From Niebla homalea (taxonomy: Eukaryota; Ascomycota; Lecanoromycetes; Lecanorales; Ramalinaceae), in assembly GCA_019925105.1 (NCBI GenBank), contig JAHGAU010000013.1, positions 992,001 through 1,056,000 of the forward strand: a stretch of DNA of 64,000 bases, read 5' to 3'. Made by a program: the position numbers and the translations under genes. Positions 37,231 to 47,542 of the stretch are shown here, piece by piece. The notes under the pieces were generated by a model, which worked only from the letters and a program-made list of their open reading frames with translations, was not told where the DNA came from and did not search any database. Position 1 is the first letter of the stretch; each line of letters begins with the position of its first letter.

Positions 37231-39688
37231 TCAGACTTCAAAGGCAAATCTCTTGAAGCTGCCTTCGACCGCTTGGCAAAGCTTCTCGAAATCGGGATCC
37301 ATGAGGGCCTCCATGATCATCTTGTCCACCACTTTAGCCCTCTCCTCCTTTGGGAGAGCTCCAAAGTGCGCCATCTGCTCTCTAAACGTATTCCTGGGAG
37401 GGTCTGGAGCGAGCAATTGGTGATTTTTGGACAGGAAAGCGTCGAGTGAGTGATGAATATCATTCAGCGAACAAAGGGCTTGAGTATGATCCTCTGTATC
37501 GGGCGCTCGCTGTTCATCCACGGACTTACCAGCCTTTGGGATCTGGCTATTGACAGGAACCTCTTGAAGCGGGCTCCGTATCTCTTCTGGTCTTTCACCC
37601 GGGTCCTGGCCATGAGCCGGCTTTGATGGCGAGGTTGGATCTGGACCCGAGGAACTGGCATCTGTCGTGGAGGCATCATCCAAACATGTTGCGCCTCTTT
37701 TGAGGGGAACGACTGGCGGTGCACTTGGACGCTGAAGTCGATCACCATCCTTTTCAATCTTACCTATCTTCGAAGTCGCAACCTTTGATCCGGATGAATC
37801 TGCACCAGTCGCTTGGGTGGCAGCTCTTGTACGTTTCAAGACTGGCTGGGCCTTTGACCGCGTCACCTGAGAAGCCCGCTTCTGATCACTTTGTGCTTTG
37901 TTTGTTACATCTTGGGCGAGCCTATCTTCAGGTACGTTGGATGCGGTCTCGACTGCCTTGGCCTTCTTTGAGCGCCTCCCCTCAGAAGCTCGCTTTCGAT
38001 TACCTTGTCCTTGGTTTCCCATATATTGAGTGTTCTCACCCTCCAAGGACTTGGACGAGTTCTCAGGCGGCCCAGGGCGGTGGTCTTCCATGGCTTTTTG
38101 TACGGGAAGATGGGCCTCCAAGCCGTCCGATACCTCTTCTGTAAGTTTAGTAGGTTGGCAATCGAACTCACTGGTCAGAAGGGAATTGGTAGGGAACTGC
38201 GGGGCGAACTTGGGGAGGCAGTCAGTGTGTTGAGTGGGCAATGGCAGCTTAAGGGTGTCTGACGTCTCATGCGCACGCTGCAACTGCCGTTCCGAGGCTT
38301 TCTTCTCAGACGATTGGATCCTTGTGGCATCACAATGGGCTTCAAGGTCTGAAGTAGGCAGATAACTGAGTGGGCTCCATTGAGGCGGATGTGGTGTATT
38401 CGACCTCTTACTTGCCTGGGATGAAGCCATTGAATCCATCACCATGGAATCATCATGAGCTAAAGATGCTCCGATCGCTGCCCTTTCTACTGCCTGGGTG
38501 TTTCTGAACACATTGTCTGAACCCTGTGAATGGCGCGGTGGGGGCTGAGCTGTGGATGGTACCCAAACTCGCTGCCACTCTGATGCATTGTGAGACGATG
38601 ATGCATGTTGAGTACGCGGTTCCGGCTGTGAGTTGCCTGGCTGCCATACTTGTGAGAGTTGCGCGGGGCCCTGAGATGAGGAAGGCACCCAGACCGGCTG
38701 CAATGTTGTAGTGTGGTGAGACGACGATGCCTGTTGACTAGACGAATGAGACTGTGAATCGCCTGACTGCCATAATCGTGATGGATTGGGACGTGACGGC
38801 TGTGACATTGGTGTATGGCGAGATGATAAGGCACGTTGACTAGGAGGTTGTAATTGTCTACCGTTCGGCTGCCAAACTTGTGACAGAGTCGAGTGTGCTA
38901 GAACTGCTGCTGTTTGCGAATCGTTACTTGTGTGCATGTTGGACATCCCTTTTTGACCGCGAGAATACGCTGGTAAAGGAACGGCCGGTCGTGACGTGAT
39001 CTCCTGAGCGCTTGCTGGGCGTGGACGAGAGGAGGAAAGTTCAAGCGGCACAGCTGGTGGAATGCTCATGGTTACCGGTCGGGTTGTCAAAGCAGTCCGA
39101 GAGAAAGGGATCTCGTAAGTTTCGAATATGCCAATACAGGTGTCGTACGCTCTCTTGTTGAGAAAGGTGCCTTGAAGCTTCCGGATCTTTTTACCAGGGG
39201 TAGATTAATGAATGAATAGCGTGGGTCATCGAGTGCTCAGAGGAGACTACTACTTACTCTATTGTCTGCAAGTCGATATCTCAACGACACCGAGAATGTT
39301 TCTGGCCTTACCATCGAAAGCACCATTTTCCTGGAATCAGCGATGAAATGGTCGTCAGAGCGAGCCTGTGTTCTCAGACTATCCAGCTCGACATGCTCCT
39401 AATGGAAAGCAAGTGCCATCAGTATATAAAGTCGAATTTGTACATGGAAGTTAGTCTTACTAACAGATCCTGCCGATATATGACCTTGAAGACGTCTTTC
39501 GACACTATTTGCTCACTCACGTCCATTCTCCGTATGGAATCGAAGACCCAAAACAGGTCATTCTGACCACTATGATGCTTCCAAGCAGAATTGTTACTAC
39601 TATGAGTGGCAAGAATGCACTGCGAGAACTTGACCAGTGTCAGAGTAATCGGCCCTTTTTGAGAATGTGACCCAAGTATGGATGCCAT
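37231..39688 (-). CDS. Orphan 774-residue protein with Trp-containing repeats
   Basis: I do not recognise it. Three exons (39,688-39,461; 39,398-39,258; 39,186-37,231) with 62- and 71-nt GTAAG...AG introns join in phase 0 throughout. The N-terminal 165 or so residues look like an ordered domain (NDLFWVFDSIRRMDVSEQ; PETFSVSLRYRLADNRIRKL; then LNKRAYDTCIGIFETYEIPF). Next is a Ser/Gln/Pro-rich region with degenerate repeats built on SQVWQP, SRLWQSG and QRVWVPS at about 30-45 residue spacing. A long Lys/Ser/Thr-rich disordered stretch follows. The C-terminus is an acidic helical tail (PKEERAKVVDKMIMEALMDP). No signal peptide or membrane span. The ATG at 39,688 has a good context (AAGAATGG) and an in-frame stop shortly upstream. 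A nuclear or scaffold role would be a guess. Confidence 0.75.
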
Positions 39689-40221
39689 TCTTTGCAAGTG
39701 ATGGTGTTGATATGGTTACAAGAGTTGGACAGTTTTCTGGAAAGCACAAAGATGATCAGAATGGTCGGACCCAGCTGCAATATGAATTTTAAATGCTCTT
39801 TTGAGGATGCCAATAGGTACGAGATGCTACAGACACGCAAGGACAGTCTTGACCGGAAGGATCCTTGATGAGTTGATGAAGTGAGGTCAAAGTAAGGTGC
39901 TTCAATCTCCCCCAAATCGTCTATGATGAATTACCGCATTGGGTAGGCATGACCTCGTCTCATTTCGCGGCCCAAACTAGCAATTGCACCGGGCGATTGC
40001 AAAGCGCCTCAAAGAATTGTTATGATGAGTCGAAGCTTGCAAAATTCCAGAGTCGCAATGGCTCAAGCTTGGTGGGTGGTGAAGCATTTCAAATGCCTAC
40101 AGGCTCATTGCCTAGGTCAGCATTCATCTCCTTTCCATTTGCACTGACCGACCCTCATGTTCACTTCTTCACCCAAATACATGGACCATGAGTCCAGTAT
40201 GACCTTGCCATTCGATTCAAC
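39689..40221. other. Upstream region of the orphan gene and 3' flank of the secreted-protein gene
   Basis: Short open frames only (for example 39,640-39,915 minus); their extension is not supported by splice sites. I see no gene. Confidence 0.45.
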
Positions 40222-40887
40222 TTAGGTCACGTCCACCCTCCCCGTCCCAGCCGTTCCGCTCTGTCCCCCAACGAGCCCAACCGCACTTTCATTCAAGCTC
40301 GCCCACAATTCCGCAAGCTCCGTACCATTGGACCCTCCCTCCACAGCCGTCACATTCTCCGATCCAAGCCTGTTGGGCACAGTGTACCCTGTGAGCAACC
40401 CAATAAACGTCCGATCAGTCATCTTCGCCGCCACATTATCCTTGCTCTCCTGCCCCGGATCAACGGTGAAACACTTCTGGGTCGTCAAGACGATCGCGTC
40501 CGCAAAGTGGTCGCGCGTCACGAGATTGGGCGGATCGGAAGGGGCCGGATCGTGCGGCGGCAGGAAGCGGGCCCAGCAGGTTTGGTAAACCAGCTGGTAG
40601 GGAATTTCGAGGGCGGGCCAGTCTGGGAGTGTCGACGGGGGACGCCGGTCGAAAAGGACGGGAGTGTCGGGTCCGGGCTCGAGGCGGAGCTGTTGGGCGA
40701 GGTTAAGGCAGTGGGAGGGAAAGGGGGCGATGTGGTGCCGCGTGCTTCGGTGGCGGGCGTCTGGGAGGCTGGGGAGGCAACCGACCTCGAATATGGAATT
40801 CAAGCGGTTAATTGGCGGGCTTGTGAGGGATGCAGGGAGGGTGGTGAGGACGAGGATGATGATTGGGGAGAAGAGGGCAATGCGCAT
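40222..40887 (-). CDS. Small secreted protein of unknown function
   Basis: 221 residues without introns. Residues 1-23 form a classic signal peptide (MRIALF, then PIIILVLTTLPASLTS). The mature part has four cysteines (37, 60, 104, 139), enough for two disulfides, and three N-glycosylation sequons in the last 45 residues (NVT, NGT, NES). DWPALEIPYQLVYQTCWARF and NLVTRDHFADAIVLTTQKCF look like conserved core blocks of a fungal secreted family, but I cannot name it. Size and cysteine content fit an extracellular or effector-like protein; that is inference only. Confidence 0.65.
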   Translation of the reverse strand: MRIALFSPIIILVLTTLPASLTSPPINRLNSIFEVGCLPSLPDARHRSTRHHIAPFPSHCLNLAQQLRLEPGPDTPVLFDRRPPSTLPDWPALEIPYQLVYQTCWARFLPPHDPAPSDPPNLVTRDHFADAIVLTTQKCFTVDPGQESKDNVAAKMTDRTFIGLLTGYTVPNRLGSENVTAVEGGSNGTELAELWASLNESAVGLVGGQSGTAGTGRVDVT

Positions 40888-41347
40888 TTCGGAGGGTAAG
40901 CGAGGGTGAATGAGCAGATCTCTGCATGGTGGAGTTCAAGGAAGACGGTGGATATTATAAGGATAGGAACGAGGAGATGAGCGCGTGAGTATGTCTTGGA
41001 GAGAAGGTTGCGCGTCCTGCAAGGTTCTTGTATAATACCTGTAGATGATAGGTATTGCTAAATTGTGGGGCGAGCGCGTCTTTCGACATTGGGGGCCGAA
41101 TGACAATCCCACGTTGGAGAGGAGACACAACCACCCATGCACATACGTATTTGGCCACCAATGAAAATGTTGTAGCGTTAAGACTGCCCAATATCGTTCA
41201 TTTGCTTTGAAGAGTAAGTTGCTTGACCAAGGTTGGGCTTCTAAACCTGTTTCTTAACGGCAGTAAAGGCTTAACTGCGTTTTCGAGGCGCATGAAGAGG
41301 CTGCATCGGTTGATCTCTAGACTCTGGATTTCTCCACCTACCTATGC
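40888..41347. other. Spacer
   Basis: Upstream region of the secreted-protein gene and 3' flank of the first PPxY paralogue. No gene seen. Confidence 0.45.
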
Positions 41348-42169
41348 TCAACTCTTGCCATTGCCCCGACTCCACACTCGGAGTCCCTTCATATCTTCTT
41401 CATCTCCAAATCGAGCTTCTTCCCGCATCTCCTGACGCCGCTCTTCGAGCCGTGCCAGATATCCGTTCCCATTAAACCCAGATTTCCCCGCATTATCATC
41501 GACTTTGCTTCCAGACGTGGCTCGCTTCCGCTCATTGCTCTCTTCCAACTTCTTCACCCACTCCGCCCCGAAGAACTGCACCCAGAGTGCCCTGAACTCG
41601 GCATAGTCTTTCTGAGCCCCCTCCCCGCGACTCTCCACACGCAATCGCTCTAGCTTGGGGTAATTCGCCACCACCTTGGCCACCCCGATCGTACATCCGT
41701 ATATCCGGCCTTTGCCCAGGCCTCTATAGTAAGGTCTGATAACGCGGCAGGTGGGGAGCCAGTCTCTGTAGGTATTGTTCGGGGTGTCTTGGTGGTGGAG
41801 GATGTGTTGCATCAGCTCTCGCAGGAGTAGTATGTCCAGCTTCTCCCATTCTGCCGCTCGGTCGGGATCTTGTCGCTTGAGACCCCTTTTGAGGGGTTTG
41901 ATGACAGCGTGGTAGTCGAGGCTCAGCGTTGCAATGGTCGATGTTGATAGGGTAAGTTCCTTACTGTCTGGATTCCCAGTGGTAAGAACTACTATGATAA
42001 TGATGCTAAGGATGTTTGGATTGACTCCTTGACTGTCGAAGAGATTTATCCTGGATGGAAACGTCCCATCACCTTCTTTGTTGCCCGTATTAGGATCAAC
42101 GGATGAATATGGCGGAGGGGCATTCATTTTAGCATCAAATGCTGGTTTCGATTGAAGGTATTTCGGCAT
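41348..42169 (-). CDS. PPxY-motif protein, tandem paralogue 1 (unknown family)
   Basis: 273 residues, intronless; not a family I know. It is clearly homologous to the next gene (42,914-43,726). Shared blocks in order: an N-terminal PPPY, LFDSQGVNPNILSIIII, LTLSTSTIATL, LKRQDPDRAAEWEKLD, HHQDTPNNTYRDWLP, CRVIRPYYR and YAEFRALWVQFFG. The tail is charged and probably helical (LARLEERRQEMREEARF). No signal peptide; the ILSIIII strand is short and does not look like a membrane span. PPxY binds WW domains, such as those of Rsp5/Nedd4 ubiquitin ligases. The start was chosen to match the paralogue's length; the frame is open upstream to 42,319. Confidence 0.72.
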   Translation of the reverse strand: MPKYLQSKPAFDAKMNAPPPYSSVDPNTGNKEGDGTFPSRINLFDSQGVNPNILSIIIIVVLTTGNPDSKELTLSTSTIATLSLDYHAVIKPLKRGLKRQDPDRAAEWEKLDILLLRELMQHILHHQDTPNNTYRDWLPTCRVIRPYYRGLGKGRIYGCTIGVAKVVANYPKLERLRVESRGEGAQKDYAEFRALWVQFFGAEWVKKLEESNERKRATSGSKVDDNAGKSGFNGNGYLARLEERRQEMREEARFGDEEDMKGLRVWSRGNGKS

Positions 42170-42913
42170 GGTCGACTTGCGTGGGAATGATTCGGTTGAA
42201 TGGAGAGAGACACAAGTGAAGAGAGTAAGAAAATTTTGAGGATCGAATTGATCAGATGCCTTTCGTGCAATTGTGTTGCCTGAGTACCGAGAGTGTTTAA
42301 GTAAGATTGTCATGAACAATGCTTGGACAAAGGAGTGTTGTCAGTCGATCAGCTGAGGAACAAAGGAATGTTGAGGGGCTGCATTTTACATTGCACAACA
42401 CCACTCGTGCAAAGTAGAATGTAGTGAAAGGGGCGCCGTAGTAATGGCATCGCGGTAGAGCGCTGAAACAATGGATATTTGATGGTTGATGAAAAGTGGG
42501 AGTTGCTTCCATCCCAATATACTGGATATACTACTTACGCTTTGCCAGACATTTATAGTCATCAAGGTCTAGCGTAAGAAAGCAATACCCTAAGTTCACT
42601 TACGAGTTTGTCCGGTAATGCTTTATGGAAAACTGAGAGTTTCAGAAGCAGATTTCAACAATTGAGTTGGCTTGTCTACCCCTGAATTGCTTACACAAGC
42701 ATGAACCCTCTGAGCAGAGGCTGACTTAAGTTGACAAACCGCTTCGAAATCGGCATAATTGATCTGGGTCTTGCTCGCCTCCTTCTGAGACTTGTACAAG
42801 CTCATCGCCGTCGACAGAGAAACAATGACCTGCTGATTTGCCCGACACCCGGTTGTAGCACAAGCATGGAGGTAATACAGGATTTGCCGAATGACTCCAG
42901 CTGGCAGCAGCAG
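42170..42913. other. Upstream region of PPxY paralogue 1
   Basis: Carries the 13-mer AAGTAGAATGTAG at 42,412-42,424 that also lies upstream of paralogue 2. A minus-strand frame at 42,623-42,805 contains YADFEAV, like the family block YADFMAV, possibly a scrap of a third copy. No intact gene. Confidence 0.45.
42412..42424. promoter_or_regulatory. 13-bp motif shared by both PPxY promoters, copy 1
   Basis: AAGTAGAATGTAG, about 245 bp upstream of the paralogue 1 start, with CGTGCAA next to it. It is either a retained regulatory site or leftover duplication similarity. Confidence 0.4.
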
Positions 42914-43726
42914 CTACAAATTGCGTTGCTCGTCCAGCATACGCCACTCCTCCTCGCGCTTCCTCTCCATCTCCTTGCCCCATTTCTCAATTCCATCAAT
43001 TGTGTCGTCCGCTCTTTGTGCAACGGCTCGTTTTTGCTCCCTATTTGCCTCTCGAATCCTTTGCTTTTCCGAACCAAAGAATTGCACCCAAACAGCCATA
43101 AAATCTGCATAGCCCTTGAATCCGGTCTCAATCGTTTCCTTGCGCAAGCCCTCCAGCTCAACCCCGTTGATGATCGCTTGGGAGTCCCCGATTGTATACA
43201 CGTAACGTGGGTTCCTACCACACACCCTGTACACGGGCCTCACGATCCGGCAGATAGGGATCCATTCTTTGTAAGTATTACCTGCCGTATCTTGCTGGAG
43301 CACAATGTACTGGAGCAACATTTGAATGAAGTCGGAGTCGAGCTTATCCCACTCGCCCGATCGTCCCGGATCTTGTTTCTTGAGGGCGGCCTTGAATTGT
43401 GCGATGAATGAATTGCTTTTGAGTCTCACAGTCGCAATCTCCGTAATCGATAGGGTCAGCTTGTTAGTTTCGGGATCTGCAGCGATCAGATTCGCCACGA
43501 TTATGATGCTCAGAATATCCGGATTTTTGCCTTGACCATCGAAAAGGCCCATCCTAGCGATGAATTCCGCAGCACTTTCCTTCGTGTTCACTTTGGTGGA
43601 TGGAGAGGCAGATGGAGCGCCCGTGTTCGCGCCGGTGGATGAGGATGCATAAGGAGGAGGAGGCGTGCCGGAGCGATAGACTGCTGCCGCATTGAAGTTC
43701 ACCGCCGATGCCGATTGTTTGGACAT
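42914..43726 (-). CDS. PPxY-motif protein, tandem paralogue 2 (unknown family)
   Basis: 270 residues, intronless, homologous along its length to the gene at 41,348-42,169. Blocks: PPPPYASS near residue 25, GLFDGQGKNPDILSIIIV, LTLSITEIATVRL, LKKQDPGRSGEWDKLD, QQDTAGNTYKEWIP, CRIVRPVYR and YADFMAVWVQFFG. The C-terminal 55 residues are highly charged and probably coiled coil (KWGKEMERKREEEWRMLDEQ). The N-terminal 50 residues are Ser/Thr/Ala/Pro-rich and likely disordered around the PPxY motif. Both genes point the same way, 745 bp apart, as expected of a tandem duplication. Function unknown; the PPxY suggests an adaptor for a WW-domain partner. Confidence 0.75.
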   Translation of the reverse strand: MSKQSASAVNFNAAAVYRSGTPPPPYASSSTGANTGAPSASPSTKVNTKESAAEFIARMGLFDGQGKNPDILSIIIVANLIAADPETNKLTLSITEIATVRLKSNSFIAQFKAALKKQDPGRSGEWDKLDSDFIQMLLQYIVLQQDTAGNTYKEWIPICRIVRPVYRVCGRNPRYVYTIGDSQAIINGVELEGLRKETIETGFKGYADFMAVWVQFFGSEKQRIREANREQKRAVAQRADDTIDGIEKWGKEMERKREEEWRMLDEQRNL

Positions 43727-44259
43727 TGTCTGCTAACCTTCAAAGCTGGAATCGGTTCGGAATGCAACGTCGAATTTACTAATCAAGCTTTGGTAAATGA
43801 TTGGGAGATTGCTGCCGTATGAATAATGGAATCGTGGAGCTTGAAAGAGATGAACCAGGTTGTCGATGGGCTGGAATTATTGAGGAAAGATGAAAGAAGG
43901 GGCACAGCTTGGTTATATGCCCCAACTGCTGATGTAGCACAAGTAGAATGTAGCACGTGCAATGGCTGTGGCTCCTGAAACACGTAGATTCTATTTGCTG
44001 GTGTGAAGTTGTAGTGGCTGTTTCACACGATCGAAGGACAAATTGGCACTGGGATTCCTCACAACAGGCCATAATTTTGGAATCACGGCGACAGGCAATA
44101 GCGATGAAGATGAGATATGGAAAATGGATTTGAAATGGTCCGAGAGTTGTGGTATGGGTATCGAAATGCTCAGCCGCCAAACCTAGCGCCATTACCGTCT
44201 ATCCTGTAATCGTACAGACCCATTTCGCTAATCATGCTGTCGCTGCTTCGTGAAAAGGC
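43727..44259. other. Upstream region of PPxY paralogue 2 and 3' flank of RSC9
   Basis: Contains the shared 13-mer at 43,941-43,953. The minus-strand frame at 43,779-44,192 (137 codons) shows no protein features. No gene seen. Confidence 0.45.
43941..43953. promoter_or_regulatory. 13-bp motif shared by both PPxY promoters, copy 2
   Basis: AAGTAGAATGTAG, about 220 bp upstream of the paralogue 2 start, followed by CACGTGCAA, which includes a CACGTG E-box. Confidence 0.4.
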
Positions 44260-47222
44260 TCAAGGGTCAGCCATCCCCTTCTCCACCCAACCGAGCACGT
44301 CGGTGGCGTATGGAGCCAGTGATTTGTTATGAGCAACAACAAACATCAGTTGTTCAAGTATTGGCCCAAATAGCTGCTGCATCATCTGCAATCGTAGAGC
44401 ATCATGATCCGCTACATCTGTCAAGGCGATAGCTTTTGGCGTGTTCCTTGCTAGGTTCCTCAGTATAAGCGCAGAAGTGAGCGGGATACCCGAGGCGTTG
44501 CCAAACTCGTCCACAGCAGTGTTGTGATACACCAGCGCCTTGAATGTGGCTTCCCGACCATGTATTGGGTCGGCAGGGGGCTCAGGCAGATCATCACCCT
44601 CAAGCATGCGGACAGGAATGGTCTGGGTGTGCTGCGTCCGGTTGTGCTTCTGTCGGAATGCAGCCTTGGTCGAGACATCGGGAAGATGGGTCCTGACGTG
44701 AAGCGCAATCTCAGGCGCTGTGGGTGGATTGCTTGTGCCACGCCTTTCAAAGTGGCGGCAGTCGGCCCAATAGCAATCTCGAGGTGCAGATGCCCCGTTT
44801 GCCTCGTTACTCCAAGTCCCCTCAGCCGCACGCTGGAGGTGGAGATGCTGCCGGGCAATATGCTCGAACATGTGTCTAGGCTTGAGCTGGAACTCTTCGC
44901 AAGGTTTGGAGCTGGGGTCGGTCCACTGGCAGCGAGTGTATGCGCGGTCCTTGCCATCCACGGGAACATGCCGGGGTCGAATACCTTTGATGATGAATCG
45001 CTGGCTTGGACCTGTGATGACTTGCGCGTTAGCGCCCTGAAATACATTGCTGACATTTTTTATGAAATCTGCTGCTTGAAGAAGCGCGCCGGAGCTAGCA
45101 AAGTCCACAAATCGCTGTTGGTAAGCTTGCCATAAGGCAATCTGAGTGATGTGGCTGGAAGCATCTTCTTCAAATACCGCCTTCAGCCATTTCTTGGATC
45201 GTTCCGGTTCCTCGACTCGTAAAAATTGCTCCATGAGATCCTTTGGCACGCCCGGGACTTCTGTGGCAGGTGTGGCTGCAATGGCCTTGCTTGTTTGCAT
45301 GCGGCTGGTTGCTGGCGACGATCGAAATTGAAGCAAGCGCGAGATTTGCTGAATGGAACTCGGTAATTGTATGACAGTAGAGTTGTTAAAGAGAGTCAGA
45401 ACATTAGTCGGGATTGCTGTGAATTGGTAAAGAAAGTCTAGGCAGGCACTAGTAAACTCTTCATCTTCGAGTACGAGCCATTCGGAGATTCGACGAAGCA
45501 TGGGAATAGGAATGGAAGGCAACAGGTTTGGGTCTCTCAAGTTCATAGATATTCGACATATGGTGCGCAAGGCGGTGATGATTGCTCCACGGTCTGTTCC
45601 TTCGTCAACCAGATGGAGGAGGGATTGATAGAGTGGATCCGACGCCGACATTCGCCAGTATCTTGTGACCTGTTCCGCGATGTCGAGGACGTAATGCTTC
45701 AATTCGGTCGTGCAAGGAGATGATGGGAGATTGAGAGCGATGGAGAGAAAGTCCCTTAGCTGAGCCATCTCAGAAAGATAGATTGCGTTGTCCTCGAGCA
45801 TGGAGAGATTTCGGAGGGTCAGACCTGCTTCGAGGATCTTGTTAATGGAATGTGCAACTTCAGCAGACTGCAAGTCGTCTGGTGGGTCGATGCGCCTTAG
45901 ACCCTGTATCCTCTCTAGAATGTCTGGTGTGCCGTAAATACCGTCCAAGACCTCTGGGTCATCGTCTTCTTGTGAGTATGAGACCTGCCACTCGACATCG
46001 TAGTACAAGGAGCTGATTTTGAGTAAACGTTCAATCAAACCCTCGGCAAGGCCTGGAAAGGAGTCGAATCTGTATTTATCGCCCCTTTCATGAGATATCT
46101 TGACCATGTGATGGAGGGCGTAATCCTGCTCCTCAGGTATGGGACAGCGGAGACAGTTCAGTATCCGGACATAGATGTTCGGCCCATCAAAGCCAGCACC
46201 GGGCTTCATGACTGAAGTTGTCGGGGTCAAGCCCAATGATGCCAACTTTGCATCTCTGAGTTTCTTAACTTGAGCTTGGAACAGCTGCTGGTTATTGCCT
46301 GGTGTCACGATGGGTCGCAGGCTCAGAGGCATTTGGGGTCGAGGTTCATAATTGGCGATGGAATATGTCGAGGGATTGGCGCCTGAGGTACCAGCTTGAC
46401 TGTACCCTTGTTGGGCCATTGCCGGATAGGATGGCTGCGGGGAGTGATTCTGAGCCGAGGCTTGACGACTTTGCCTTATTGTAAGTTCTGGTTGGAACAA
46501 CACTCGTTGGGGTGGTTGTTGGCGAAGGCCTAGAAAAGCAGGGTCAGCATCTAAGCAGACCATGATGCCTGAGTTGCATACCTCTCGAACTCCGACCAGC
46601 TGCGCTCCCAGGGTCATCGACATCCATTTTGTCATCTCTTGGAGTCGAGGGATCTTCGCCTTCCGAATCATCAGCCCCACTCGTCAGGCCCCTCTTGGCC
46701 TGGAAGTTTTCAATTGTTCGATTCTTGACATCGCCCCCCTTGGCAGTCATCTTCTCCAATATTTCTACGGGGGGCGGGTCCTTGTTCCATTGGTGTTTTA
46801 TCTCATATGCCCTGATGCTGCGTTAGCATTGAGCTACCCTTGCACCTTCCGCACCTACACAAGGTTCTTATAGTAGCATGTCTTCAATTGGAAGGCGTAA
46901 GCAGCAGCGGGAGCTGAACCCAACCCAAAGTCGACGGCGACGCTTCTCCATGCTAGTTTCTCTCCGCTCACGGCATCGTACCCGCCTTTTGCGACAACGT
47001 AATTGTAGAGGACATAAAGGTCGATGATCTGCCCAGCAACACGTGGTTGAGTATCAATGTTTACCCTGACTTTGAAGTCAGCCTCTTGGCGAGCTCGAGC
47101 AAAGCCATAGCAACGCACCCTCTCTCTTCACCGAACCTGATAAGTGATTTTATGAATGTGGCGCGGGCCTCGCCGTCCTCCATAGCCTGGACGTTTGGGG
47201 AGGTGGTGCTGGCTGGGGCCAT
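44260..47222 (-). CDS. RSC9: RSC9, chromatin-remodelling complex RSC subunit (ARID plus RFX-type DNA binding)
   Basis: Subunit of the RSC nucleosome remodeller. Four exons (47,222-47,119; 47,065-46,859; 46,811-46,582; 46,529-44,260) with introns of 53, 47 and 52 nt; every join keeps frame and gives 936 residues. Residues about 10-110 are an ARID (IDLYVLYNYVVAKGGYDAV, WRSVAVDFGLG, FQLKTCYYKNLVAYE). A Gln/Pro-rich linker and a helical-repeat middle follow (LRDFLSIALNLP; LRNLSMLEDNAIYLSEM). An RFX-type winged helix lies at about 635-710 (QIALWQAYQQRF, IKNVSNVF, IKGIRPR). Two Cys/His zinc-finger-like segments follow (RCQW...C...HMFEHIARQH and CYWADC...HVRTH). It is divergent from TRM7. Confidence 0.93.
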
Positions 47223-47542
47223 GGTGCATTTCTTGTTCAACTATTTCCATACACTCCAAGAAACGCTGTCGAGATAGAGTCAATACGATCGAAGAAATGT
47301 TTCTTCATCGTGAGGCATGGCGATTAAAACGGTTTGTTTCTTGCAACTCGCAGTGTCTTATGAGTGTCAAAGCTGCATAACAGCACAGCACAGCACAGCA
47401 GATTTAATGCAACGGGCGGAGCCACTTTCCGCATTTCTGCCAAGCCTGTTCCGCTCCGCTCTTATCCTCCCCCACCCGAGGACCACCATTTCTGTAGATT
47501 CTCACGACCCCCTACTGTCACTGACTGTATTAATACTCCAAC
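47223..47542. promoter_or_regulatory. Divergent promoter of RSC9 and TRM7
   Basis: 320 bp between the two start codons. It contains a short tandem array of CACAG units at about 47,380-47,400 and pyrimidine-rich stretches before the TRM7 ATG. No other gene fits. Confidence 0.5.

Noticed and set aside
43779..44192. 137-codon minus-strand ORF upstream of PPxY paralogue 2
   Set aside because: No similarity to the paralogues and no domain features; it covers the presumed promoter with the shared 13-mer.
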